This document shows, one piece after another, positions 51,541 through 59,538 of a stretch of DNA of 64,000 nucleotides. The notes under the pieces were generated by a model, which saw nothing but the letters and a program-made list of their open reading frames with translations, made no database searches and was not told the origin of the DNA. Positions within the stretch are counted from its first letter, which is position 1, and each line of letters opens with the position of its first letter. The DNA comes from Gemmatimonadota bacterium. GTDB lineage: Bacteria > JAAXHH01. The position numbers were made by a program, and so were the translations under genes. The stretch is from contig VXRC01000008.1 in the NCBI GenBank assembly GCA_009838645.1, positions 1 to 64,000 of the forward strand, given 5' to 3'.

Positions 51541-53226
51541 TCACCATCGGGCGTTCAACTGCAATGTCCACCGTGTTTCAACAAGCGGAATCTTGAGCTG
51601 ATCGTAACGGGTCTGGCGGGTCCGCGTGTAACGAACCAGGGTCGAAACGCCCGGACCGATCGGTCCGTACAGCAGGACAACCCATCGCTCCCGATGATTG
51701 GACCTGAATAGAGAGGTTGTGTCCTCCGGATCGGTAAATCCGGCCAGCGCGTCCTCCGGCGCGGGAAACCTGGACAGTTTGTATTCCCACTGCGCGGACA
51801 GGCTGACTCGGTCCCTGGACCGGTAACGCATGTACAGACGCATATCGTGTTCGGGCTTCAATCCGTACCGGCCGCGCCGCTCGTAGCGGGCGCGCCACTG
51901 AACCCGGGCCGGTATCCGCCAGGCCACCTGTCCCTGCCAGGTATCCAGCAGGGCCGATCCGGTGACCTGCCGCTCATTTTTTTCACGGCGCCACACCCCC
52001 GAGAGAATGAGTCCGCCGTTCATTCTGCGGCGAAAACGAATGGTGCTGCGCCGGTACAGTTCCAGGTAGGTCAACCGGGGTTCGACGCTCAGTTGAATCG
52101 TGGTCCGGCGATCAGGCCGCCAGCGCAGAAGCAGGCTCTGCCACGTCCTTTCGGTTTTCTCGATCAATCTTGCATCCGGCTGGCGGTGGAAGGTCAACCC
52201 GCCTTCCACCCCCTCCAAGCTCCAGACCATGCCTCCCTGAACGGTCTGGTGACCCTCGCCGTCGATGGCCATTTCACCGAACAGGTTCGTGCCGCCGTAA
52301 AGGAAGTCGAGGTCCGTACCAACGCGCAGGCTACCGTCCGACTGCAGGACAGAGATGCCGACCAACCCCCTGTTCCGGCTCCAACCCAGGCGGCCGCCAG
52401 GTTCCCATTTGCCCGAATCGGCCCGCGAGAGGATCCCCGTCAGGCTGAAGCCGCGTCGATCGATCCGCATGGCCATGCCGCGCCGGGCGCCCGATGCATA
52501 GGTCGTCCGCACGGGCCTCAGGCCACGGATGCGGCGTTTCACCGACGCGCTGAGACTGGCCGTGGAGGGCCGGATCGAATGGCTGCGCCATATCAGTCCC
52601 TGGCCGAAATCCATTTCAAAGTATCCGAGGATCAGCCTGCGGGAAGTAGCCGAACCGCCGAATTCCACATATCCGGACCGCCACCTGGTTTCCCCGCCCC
52701 GGTCCCGGCGTTCGCCCCGGCCTCCCAGCTTGAACCTGTTTCCCAGCCCTATATCCGCCTGCACGCCCAGGATGCCGTTTCCCGCCGCGTCGGGTCGGTC
52801 GGTGCGGTTTCGCGCCAGGCGCAGGCGCCCGGTGGTATCGAAACTGCGATCTTCCGCCGCGCGGACGAAGGGACTGATCCGGGACACAAGGACAGGCGTG
52901 AATCCAGGAACTTGCGCAAGCTCCCCGACATTGCCGAAGGGGCCGTGTCTTTCCCGCCAGGCCACGATCGCGCCGGCGAGGGCGGGCGTGATCCATGGAA
53001 GCTGCTCCAACTCGGTACGGCCCGCCCGGTTGATATCGAGCGGGTCGCGCCGCAGCGATACCAGCAGCGCGATGTCCTCCGGATCGATGTCGGCGGCTTC
53101 CCGGTCGATCAGCGTATCGATCGAGTAGTCGAGGTCCTGGGCCGCCCGTTCTTCAGGCGGGCACATCATCGCCGCAAGGGATGCGGAGGCCAGCAGCCTC
53201 GCTAGTAGTTTCATGAACAAACGCAT
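51541..53226 (-). CDS. Helix-hairpin-helix outer-membrane barrel-like protein
   Basis: A 561-residue exported protein. Signal peptide MRLFMKLLARLLASASLAAMM, then a ComEA-type double helix-hairpin-helix (about 50-120: DPLDINRAGRTELEQLPWITPALAGAIVAWRERHGPFGNVGELAQVPGF). The remaining about 430 residues alternate polar and hydrophobic residues in strand-like runs (e.g. RWRSGYVEFGGSATSRRLILGYFEMDFG) and end WTLQLNARW, as in outer-membrane barrels. HhH domains bind DNA non-specifically; here one would sit in the periplasm or on the surface. ATG 53226 is one base after the upstream stop, with GGAG about 10 bases before; a TTG at 53235 is also in frame. It forms an operon with the PorV-like gene. 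Confidence 0.8.
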   Translation of the reverse strand: MRLFMKLLARLLASASLAAMMCPPEERAAQDLDYSIDTLIDREAADIDPEDIALLVSLRRDPLDINRAGRTELEQLPWITPALAGAIVAWRERHGPFGNVGELAQVPGFTPVLVSRISPFVRAAEDRSFDTTGRLRLARNRTDRPDAAGNGILGVQADIGLGNRFKLGGRGERRDRGGETRWRSGYVEFGGSATSRRLILGYFEMDFGQGLIWRSHSIRPSTASLSASVKRRIRGLRPVRTTYASGARRGMAMRIDRRGFSLTGILSRADSGKWEPGGRLGWSRNRGLVGISVLQSDGSLRVGTDLDFLYGGTNLFGEMAIDGEGHQTVQGGMVWSLEGVEGGLTFHRQPDARLIEKTERTWQSLLLRWRPDRRTTIQLSVEPRLTYLELYRRSTIRFRRRMNGGLILSGVWRREKNERQVTGSALLDTWQGQVAWRIPARVQWRARYERRGRYGLKPEHDMRLYMRYRSRDRVSLSAQWEYKLSRFPAPEDALAGFTDPEDTTSLFRSNHRERWVVLLYGPIGPGVSTLVRYTRTRQTRYDQLKIPLVETRWTLQLNARW

Positions 53227-53227
53227 T

Positions 53228-54037
53228 TCAACCAAACTCCATGGTAAGGGAAAACCGGTGCGTGATACCCAACAGGGCGTGGGATGAGAGGGCGTAGTCC
53301 GTTTTAACCCGTCCCTTCGCCAGGCCCAGGCCGACGTAGAACAGGGAAGGATCGGTGGTCAGACCGGCCCGGATCGTAACGGACTCGGCCAGGCGAAACT
53401 CCTGGCCCGCTCTCGTGGTGTAGCCATGACGCGGGTGGCGGTCGAGCTGGAAGGAAACCGTCAGCCGGTCTCCCGTTCGGCTCAAACCCACCTGGATGAT
53501 GCGGGGACTTTCCGCAGCTGGGCCGGATTCCGAGAAGCGGCCTACGGCATGGGCCATCGCGCCGAGACGAAGTTCGTAGGGGAGATCCAGGAGGATACCC
53601 GCGTCCATCGCAACGGCGGAAGCGCCATCGTAGTTTTTAATGGAAAGGCTCAATCGGCGCAGGGCGAGTCCCGCATGGAACCGCCGGCCGATGGAACGTC
53701 CGTAGGAGAGACCGAAGACACTCTCCCGGTACAACGAGCTACCCAATCCGTGATAGAACAGGCCGAAATGCCCGAGGCCGGTCGGCGCGACGGCGGAGAC
53801 GGCCACCTGGGCCAGTTCTTTCATGCCGAAGAGCCGCGTATAGTAGCTCGTAAGGGCAAGCCGGTCTACCCTGGACGTACCGCCCGGGTTGAGGAAAGAC
53901 GCTTCGGCGTCGTCCGCGACGGCCACGAATGCGCCCGCCATGCCGACGGGTCTGGCACCGGCGAAGACCGGTTCGAATGCGCTCCATGCTGTACCGGGTG
54001 TAGCGAGTAACAAAAAAAGCAGTAGAAAACGTTTCAT
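53228..54037 (-). CDS. PorV/PorQ-like outer-membrane protein
   Basis: A 269-residue protein with a signal peptide (MKRFLLLFLLLATPGTAWSAF) and the opening FAGARPVGMAGAFVAVADDAEASFLNPGG, which is the hallmark of the PorV/PorQ/FadL-like barrel family. The rest consists of amphipathic strands (GHFGLFYHGLGSSLYRESVFGLSYGRSIG) and ends in SLTMEFG. Members assist type IX-like secretion or act as small channels. ATG 54037 has GGGAG 5 bases upstream. It is immediately followed by the HhH barrel gene, so the two likely work together at the outer membrane. Confidence 0.82.
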   Translation of the reverse strand: MKRFLLLFLLLATPGTAWSAFEPVFAGARPVGMAGAFVAVADDAEASFLNPGGTSRVDRLALTSYYTRLFGMKELAQVAVSAVAPTGLGHFGLFYHGLGSSLYRESVFGLSYGRSIGRRFHAGLALRRLSLSIKNYDGASAVAMDAGILLDLPYELRLGAMAHAVGRFSESGPAAESPRIIQVGLSRTGDRLTVSFQLDRHPRHGYTTRAGQEFRLAESVTIRAGLTTDPSLFYVGLGLAKGRVKTDYALSSHALLGITHRFSLTMEFG

Positions 54038-54205
54038 TATGGCTCCCATGTGAAAGTGAACTGTTGAGTGACCGCTTCATTGCGGCATACCTCAACAGTC
54101 GGAAGCCGATTCTGAAATCTCGTTTTCTACCGTAAAAAGTCGACCCGGTGCCGCCCCACTCTCGTGTTGACAGCAACCCCCGATCCCGTATATTGAAGGT
54201 GGTGC

Positions 54206-54279
54206 GCCCCAGTAGCTCAGTTGGACAGAGCATCGGACTTCTAATCCGAGGGTCGCAGGTTCGAATCCTGCCTGGGGTA
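54206..54279 (+). tRNA. tRNA-Arg (anticodon TCT)
   Basis: A 74-base cloverleaf: acceptor GCCCCAG/CTGGGGT with one G-U end pair, D stem GCTC/GAGC, anticodon stem TCGGA/TCCGA with loop CTTCTAA (anticodon TCT), T arm GCAGG-TTCGAAT-CCTGC, discriminator A at 54279; CCA is not encoded. It marks the left edge of an accessory segment. Confidence 0.97.
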
Positions 54280-54434
54280 TACCGACCTCGCATCAAACCG
54301 TCGTATGCCATCCCCGGATCATGTCGATTAAACTACGAACCTATGGCGCATTGCGACTAGGTTGAGGCAAGTTATACCACGGTAACCGAAATCAGGAGCA
54401 GCCTACCCGGCACTCTAACGCAGGAGACCTGCTG

Positions 54435-55595
54435 ATGTTCAAGGTAGACCTTACAGCCAATCACCTCGTCCAGCTTGAAGAACGACGTTTCAGCGATCTG
54501 AAACTGAATGAGCGCGATCACCTCCAGGAATGGTTGGTGCATACGCCGGAGGCGTTAGGCGAGGATCTCCTTGTCATCCAAAAGGAATTCGACGGCTTCG
54601 AAGACACCAGGGAACGTCTTGATCTCCTTGCCCTCGACAAGGAAGGCCGAGTGGTGGTCATCGAGAATAAACTCGATGATTCGGGCCGAGATGTCGTATG
54701 GCAGGCGCTCAAGTACGTCGCCTATTGTTCCAGTTTGAAGAAGGCAGAGATCGTCGACATCTATCAGAAGTATCTCAACCGGTGGGTCGACGGCGAGAGT
54801 GCGATACCAAACCTTTGCGAATTCCTCGGTGTTGAGGATCTCGACGACACCGTGCTTAATGCGGGTAACGAGCAGCGGCTGATACTGGTCGCCGCGAATT
54901 TCCGCAAGGAGGTGACGGCGACCGTACTCTGGCTGATCGGGCACGGGGTCGAGGCGCAGTGTTTCCGGGTAGTGCCTTACAGCTTCGGCGAGGAGCTTCT
55001 GATCGACCTGCAACAGATTATCCCCACTCCGGAGGCCGCGGACTACATGATTGGAATGGCCAACAAGGAATCGGAGGAGAAAGCCAGTCAGCGCACTTTA
55101 ACGCAAACACAACAGTTGAGGCACGCGTTTTGGGAAAAGACCTTGGAGGCACTCCGCGCTCGTGGCGTATCACGGTATGAGAATATCAGTCCGTCCAGGG
55201 ATCACTGGCTAGCGAGTTCTACAGGTGTAGCGGGCTGCGGGTACAACATGATCTTTGGTAAAAACCTCGCGCGCGTGGATCTTTATATGACGCGCTCGCA
55301 AGCGGACGAGAATAAACGAATTTTCGATCAGCTCATTCAGGAAAAGCAGGATATCGAAAGCCGGTTCGGGAAAGAACTAAATTGGCAGCGATTAAATGAC
55401 AAAAAAGCATGTCGTATCAGTTTTCCGCACTCATTCGATGGATTCGACGAAGAAAACTGGCCAGAAATGATTGAATGGCTCTGCGAGCACATTGTCAAGC
55501 TGGAGGAGGCGTTCTCTGATCCGCTGGACCGCGTGAACCGAGATATGAAATCTTGGAGCGACATAACGACTGCCGAAGAAACCGTCCCCTCCTGA
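54435..55595 (+). CDS. PD-(D/E)XK nuclease-like protein with DUF4268-type C-terminus
   Basis: A 386-residue protein. The N-terminal domain has the nuclease core D63 (ERLDLLALD), E77-N-K79 (VVVIENKLDDSGRDVVWQALKYV), spaced as in NucS/restriction-type PD-(D/E)XK enzymes. The C-terminal part (about 230-350: FWEKTLEALRARGVSRYENISPSRDHWLA, RVDLYM, ENKRIFDQLIQEKQDIESRFG) resembles DUF4268. Such proteins are common in defence islands and are thought to cut nucleic acid; the target is unknown. AGGAG is 8 bases before the ATG. It is the first gene after the tRNA-Arg, a frequent insertion site. Confidence 0.8.
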   Translation: MFKVDLTANHLVQLEERRFSDLKLNERDHLQEWLVHTPEALGEDLLVIQKEFDGFEDTRERLDLLALDKEGRVVVIENKLDDSGRDVVWQALKYVAYCSSLKKAEIVDIYQKYLNRWVDGESAIPNLCEFLGVEDLDDTVLNAGNEQRLILVAANFRKEVTATVLWLIGHGVEAQCFRVVPYSFGEELLIDLQQIIPTPEAADYMIGMANKESEEKASQRTLTQTQQLRHAFWEKTLEALRARGVSRYENISPSRDHWLASSTGVAGCGYNMIFGKNLARVDLYMTRSQADENKRIFDQLIQEKQDIESRFGKELNWQRLNDKKACRISFPHSFDGFDEENWPEMIEWLCEHIVKLEEAFSDPLDRVNRDMKSWSDITTAEETVPS

Positions 55596-55607
55596 GTACC
55601 CCAGGCG

Positions 55608-56621
55608 TCACGATTCCAGCGATTCGCTGGCAGAATACTCTCGAACCTTGCGTTTTCTGGTATCCAGGAGAGAAACGACCTGGGTTCCGTGGATCGATTC
55701 ATTGTCCGGCAGCGCCGTTTCGCCTTTCTCCTTGCCGGTCTGTGCCACACTCTTCACCGACTTCAGGATATCGCTGCCCGAAACGGCCTCGTGATCGGCG
55801 TCGTAATAATCGTACCAGGGCAGGCCGGTTTCGGTGTAGTGTTGAGCCGTAAGCGGTTCTATGGGCGGACGCTCACCGGTTATCGCCATCCACTGGGCCG
55901 AATTGGCGATGGTAATGAAACACCGGGCGGGATGCCGCTGGTCCCAGGCATCCAGGCCATAGTCGTCCTCGTAGATCTCCTGCCGCATCCGGCCGCCGGG
56001 CGCCAGTCCCATGCCCTCTTCCTGGGGACTTTGCATCGCCATCGGCGCCATGTCCATCTCACTGTATCGTCCGGTGCGCATCGCTTCATAGCGTTCCGCC
56101 TTCATGGGATAGGCCGTAATCTGAAGGCCGCCGTGTTGAGCCGAGTCGCGGACCTGCTCCTCGACCGTGTATCCCTTGCCCAGCGGCATGGCCACGAACT
56201 GGCGGATCACGCCCTTATCGACGCAGTACCCATCGAGCCACGGTTGTTCGGGCAAAACCAGGTAGTCCTGCGGATCGGTATTCAGGTGGTTTATCCAGTG
56301 CTCGCCAGTGATCGCACAGATCTTTCCGGTCGCGATCTTCAATGCGAACGGATAAGCACTGAAGCCGCCGAAGTTCAGCCACATCGCCTTGGCCTGGAAC
56401 ATCGGCATGATCACGCCACCCCTGCGGACCCACTCGTCCGGCAGGCGATCCGCGTAGTCGTCCAGGTGGCGCAAGGGGAAACAACCCAGGCCCGGGGACA
56501 AGGGGTAATCCCGCCCATCGTCCGGGATGCGCAGCGTACGCTGAAACGAAATCGAACACCGGGCCTGATCATGTACTTCCGGGCATCCTATTTCCAGTTG
56601 GTCGTGCTCAAGGTAAATCAT
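55608..56621 (-). CDS. Conserved protein of unknown function paired with XRE regulator
   Basis: A 337-residue cytoplasmic-looking protein. The stretch MWLNFGGFSAYPFALKIATGKICAITGEHW, followed by DPQDYLVLPEQPWLDGYCVDKGVIRQFVAMPLGKGYTVEEQV, is a pattern I recall from a widely distributed uncharacterised family. The C-terminal 100 residues include a linker and charged tail (TRKRKVREYSASES). ATG 56621 has AGGAG 7 bases upstream; an ATG at 56645 overlaps the regulator. It is co-transcribed with the XRE regulator upstream. No enzymatic motif is evident. Confidence 0.72.
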   Translation of the reverse strand: MIYLEHDQLEIGCPEVHDQARCSISFQRTLRIPDDGRDYPLSPGLGCFPLRHLDDYADRLPDEWVRRGGVIMPMFQAKAMWLNFGGFSAYPFALKIATGKICAITGEHWINHLNTDPQDYLVLPEQPWLDGYCVDKGVIRQFVAMPLGKGYTVEEQVRDSAQHGGLQITAYPMKAERYEAMRTGRYSEMDMAPMAMQSPQEEGMGLAPGGRMRQEIYEDDYGLDAWDQRHPARCFITIANSAQWMAITGERPPIEPLTAQHYTETGLPWYDYYDADHEAVSGSDILKSVKSVAQTGKEKGETALPDNESIHGTQVVSLLDTRKRKVREYSASESLES

Positions 56622-56638
56622 CATGGGTCTCCTTATTG

Positions 56639-56992
56639 TTACCATTCACCGTCCCGCACTTCGCGAACGATCCTGAGAATGGCGTGATCGGGCGCCTCCT
56701 TCATCTTCCGGATCAGGTCCGCGAACAACCTCGGCCGCTTGCGGATGATCTCCTGCAGATCACTCGACACCTTGCCCGCCAGGGCCAGCAGCACGTCCGG
56801 GTCCTCACCCAGGTCCCGTGCCAGCTTGAGCGTCGTGGCCTCGGAGGGCGGTGCCACATCGCCACGCTCGATCTTGCTCAGGTAGGCCGGCTCGACCTCG
56901 ATGCGCTGCGCCACCTGGCGCAGGGAGTATCGCTTGTCTTTCTTCCGCAGGGCTTCGCGGCGGGAACGGATGAGTTTTCCAAAATGTGTCAT
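56639..56992 (-). CDS. XRE family helix-turn-helix regulator
   Basis: A 117-residue DNA-binding protein. The HTH is at about 9-65 (LIRSRREALRKKDKRYSLRQVAQRIEVEPAYLSKIERGDVAPPSEATTLKLARDLG), the Cro/C1 type. The C-terminal helix region (LQEIIRKRPRLFADLIRKMKEAPDHAILRIVREVRDG) likely mediates dimers. The ATG at 56992 is 6 bases after a consensus -10 box and has no Shine-Dalgarno sequence, so the mRNA is probably leaderless. An inverted repeat over the -10 box suggests autoregulation. It is followed by the unknown 337-residue partner. Confidence 0.88.
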   Translation of the reverse strand: MTHFGKLIRSRREALRKKDKRYSLRQVAQRIEVEPAYLSKIERGDVAPPSEATTLKLARDLGEDPDVLLALAGKVSSDLQEIIRKRPRLFADLIRKMKEAPDHAILRIVREVRDGEW

Positions 56993-57012
56993 GTGTTATA
57001 TATAATACACAT
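56991..57012. promoter_or_regulatory. Palindrome over the XRE promoter -10 box
   Basis: Inverted repeat ATGTGT-N10-ACACAT (22 bases) covers the -10 box and start codon of the XRE gene, the expected place for an autorepressor operator. Confidence 0.55.
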
Positions 57013-57027
57013 CTAGATGATTGTCAA
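56999..57027 (-). promoter_or_regulatory. Promoter of the XRE/unknown pair (leaderless)
   Basis: Minus strand TTGACA (57022-57027), 17 bases, TATATA (56999-57004), with the regulator ATG 6 bases further. This is a near-consensus promoter. Confidence 0.75.
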
Positions 57028-57456
57028 GACCGTTTGTTAAAAAAAAAGCGTATGGATTCGGGCGTTCTGTCGAAGCGCAATAGTGCCTTGGATTCGTACT
57101 AATGGCGACCTATCTTCTGGTTCGGAAGCGAAACATACCGGCGAGTGCAACTGTACGTTGCGTGACAAACTGCTCAGCTTGGTAGAACACTAAATTCCCT
57201 TGAAGATACTCGGTCTGTGGATGAGGACGCACTCCTTGCCGGTTTTATATCCCTGAAGTAACCTACAAAAGCCATGTGAGTAGCGGCCAGCGAAGCTGGA
57301 TTGTGGCACTACAAGGGCGAAACATACGAACCGGTCAATTACTCACTGTTCAAGAGATCGTTGAATAGAAGCGCTATTCCGCACGCCCGCACGTGTCCAG
57401 CATCGGGATGACCACCTGCAACTGTCGTTTAAGTTGTAAACATGGAGTGATTGAAT
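57028..57456. other. Intergenic region, nothing firm
   Basis: About 430 bases with an A run near 57038 and no supported gene. Short open frames near 57260-57365 contain possible coding-like text but no recognised family. It may be remnant DNA. Confidence 0.3.
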
Positions 57457-57879
57457 ATGGCCCGTTCGACCATCTTTGGGATTGTGCTTCTCGTAGCAGT
57501 AGGCGGTTGTTGGCCATTGATTCCACCGTTACCAGACAGTCCATCTGGACGTGGTACGGAGACCCAGAATCATCCATCTAATCGCGACACAAATACCGAA
57601 CGGTGGGAATGCTTCGACTACTTAGGCCGGAGTAAGTTGGGAACACTGACCGTCGATCAGTATGGCACAAGCGGCACGGTGGATTTCAACGGAATCAACG
57701 CAAGTACGCAGTTTACAATCCAAGGCATTGAACGCCGATGGGATTGGGGGTGGGGAAACGGCGGTTATGATTACGCCATTGTGATCAATGCCGAAGGAAC
57801 AGGCAGATTTTATAACTTTCGAGGTTCGAACGGCGGAACGGTAAAACCGAGCCACGTTTTCAAATGCACAAGGCGTTGA
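57457..57879 (+). CDS. Putative small lipoprotein
   Basis: A 140-residue protein with a lipoprotein signal MARSTIFGIVLLVAVGGC, followed by a Pro/Ser/Asn-rich linker and a beta-rich domain (CFDYLGRSKLGTLTVDQYGTSGTVDFNGI, YDYAIVINAEGTGRFYNF) with two further cysteines near the domain ends (about 45 and 137) that could pair. No family recognised. ATG 57457 has GGAG 9 bases upstream; a TTG at 57451 is in frame. The second EEP nuclease follows. Confidence 0.65.
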   Translation: MARSTIFGIVLLVAVGGCWPLIPPLPDSPSGRGTETQNHPSNRDTNTERWECFDYLGRSKLGTLTVDQYGTSGTVDFNGINASTQFTIQGIERRWDWGWGNGGYDYAIVINAEGTGRFYNFRGSNGGTVKPSHVFKCTRR

Positions 57880-57907
57880 CAATCTCTCAAGTCCTAAAGC
57901 GTATAAT
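57876..57907 (+). promoter_or_regulatory. Possible promoter of the second EEP nuclease gene
   Basis: A perfect TATAAT (57902-57907) lies 20 bases after TTGACA (57876-57881). The spacing is long, so the -35 box is doubtful. It supports a start at 57963 rather than 57864. Confidence 0.4.
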
Positions 57908-57962
57908 TCCAATTCCCTTTGAATTATCCACTCAAGTCATCCTATTCAATCCAGATCATTTC

Positions 57963-59300
57963 ATGGCAGATCCTAATCCAAATCCTGAAGGCCCTCCACA
58001 GGGTAAAACAGTTTCCATTGGCACCTGGAACATGGACCATTGGAAGCGGACTGTGCAGCAACGTAGAGACGCCTGGGTATACCTTGATTCGAAGGCCGGT
58101 GCGGATATCATGCTGCTCCAGGAAAGCGGAGTTCCGACAGGGCTGCCGCGTACGCGTTATGTGCACAGGGAACTCGCCGGAAGCCGACCGTGGGGTTCTG
58201 CAGTCGTGGCGTTCTCCGATGCCGAGGACCTCGAATTGGAGGAAATCGATGCCGTACGTTCAAGGTATAGTTCTAGAAGATTTAGCATGTTGGGTTCCAA
58301 CCCGGGGACCGTGATCGTTGCCCGGGTGGACTTTCCGGGCATAGGACCTATCACATGTATTAGCGTGTACGGCGCCATTAACGTCTATGCGCAAACGACG
58401 ATGTTCCGTATCGTGGCCGATCTGATTCCCCTTTTCGACTCGAGCGATGGCAAGCGCGTCGTCCTCGGGGGAGACTTCAATGTTACGGATGCAATTCGCG
58501 GTGACGCAACCGTACTTCCCAGGTGGCGGGCCATACTGAATGCAGTCGAATCCCTCGGCCTGGTGAATCTCGCCAAAGTTGCTTCTAACCGTCCTCCATC
58601 CATCCCAGGATGTCTTTGTGCCGAAGAGGAATGTTTCCATCTTCATACCTATACATGGGGAGGCAACCAGGGGACGCAGCTCGACTGGTTATACGCAACC
58701 CCGGATCTGGCAAATCACTGCACGCGAATCCGGCTCGACCACGAGGTATTCGGCAAGTTGAGCGACCATGCCCCGATCGTCGCGGATTTCAACGTCGTTC
58801 CCGATGAGCGTCCCCGAATCGTCGATCCCGATTCCTTCGTCGAAGTATTGGCGGCTCGTTCCGGTCCGGAATGTGCCCGCATCGCAGAAGAATTGATCAA
58901 CTGGGCACTTCGAAAACACGAGACATTGAGACGAGGTGAACGCAGGTTTGCAACCTACGACCGATTCGATATCTCGTCCCGCGTGAGAAACCCGCAGATG
59001 TGGTTCCAGCTTGACCTGGATTATCCGGACGACGTGCAATGGACATTCAGCCTTACAACCGACGGCAACGTATGCGTACAGTTTCAATTCATGAAGTCGC
59101 CCTTCGATCGATTTGAGGCACGTAAGCGAATCTGGAACGAGATCAACCAGATCCCGGGCGTAGATCTAGACCAGCGACTCAGGGGTCGACCTACGATCCC
59201 GATACGTTGCCTGGCGTCCACGGAAACCTGTAAACGGTTCGAACGCGTGTTTTCCGACATGATTGACGAAACGCTTCGTGAGAGGTTGAACTTAACATAG
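57963..59300 (+). CDS. EEP nuclease-like protein with C-terminal extension
   Basis: A 445-residue protein. The EEP domain (about 16-275) has SIGTWNMDHW (Asn 23), DIMLLQES (Glu 54), VVLGGDFNVTD (about 167-177), QLDWLYATPD and LSDHAPIVADF (catalytic Asp-His). A further about 165 residues (EVLAARSGPECARIAEELINWALRKHE, then beta-rich text) match nothing I know and may recognise a target. No signal peptide. The frame is open to 57864, but a promoter-like -10 box at 57902 favours ATG 57963. It lies just left of tRNA-Arg(TCG) at the right edge of the accessory segment. Confidence 0.8.
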   Translation: MADPNPNPEGPPQGKTVSIGTWNMDHWKRTVQQRRDAWVYLDSKAGADIMLLQESGVPTGLPRTRYVHRELAGSRPWGSAVVAFSDAEDLELEEIDAVRSRYSSRRFSMLGSNPGTVIVARVDFPGIGPITCISVYGAINVYAQTTMFRIVADLIPLFDSSDGKRVVLGGDFNVTDAIRGDATVLPRWRAILNAVESLGLVNLAKVASNRPPSIPGCLCAEEECFHLHTYTWGGNQGTQLDWLYATPDLANHCTRIRLDHEVFGKLSDHAPIVADFNVVPDERPRIVDPDSFVEVLAARSGPECARIAEELINWALRKHETLRRGERRFATYDRFDISSRVRNPQMWFQLDLDYPDDVQWTFSLTTDGNVCVQFQFMKSPFDRFEARKRIWNEINQIPGVDLDQRLRGRPTIPIRCLASTETCKRFERVFSDMIDETLRERLNLT

Positions 59301-59383
59301 CATCGGGTTTGAGGACGCCTGATTTCGTTGACATCAATCCGTTCAATGCGTATATCGGATGCTGGCCTCAATGGGTTCCCCGT

Positions 59384-59457
59384 GCGTCCGTAGCTCAGCT
59401 GGATAGAGCAACTGACTTCGGATCAGTAGGTCGGGGGTTCGAATCCCTCCGGGCGTA
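59384..59457 (+). tRNA. tRNA-Arg (anticodon TCG)
   Basis: A 74-base cloverleaf: acceptor GCGTCCG/CGGGCGT with two wobble pairs, D stem GCTC/GAGC, anticodon stem ACTGA/TCAGT with loop CTTCGGA (anticodon TCG), T arm GGGGG-TTCGAAT-CCCTC, discriminator A; CCA not encoded. Confidence 0.96.
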
Positions 59458-59488
59458 TTCTCTTCTTCGACTTCCCCATCTGTAGTTT

Positions 59489-59516
59489 CGAACCCAGGGC
59501 AACGAACCCAGGGCAT
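59489..59516 (+). repeat. 14-base tandem duplication
   Basis: CGAACCCAGGGCAA (59489-59502) is followed by CGAACCCAGGGCAT (59503-59516), between tRNA-Arg(TCG) and the next gene. Confidence 0.9.
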
Positions 59517-59538
59517 CGATTGCCGGAAAGGCCTATTC

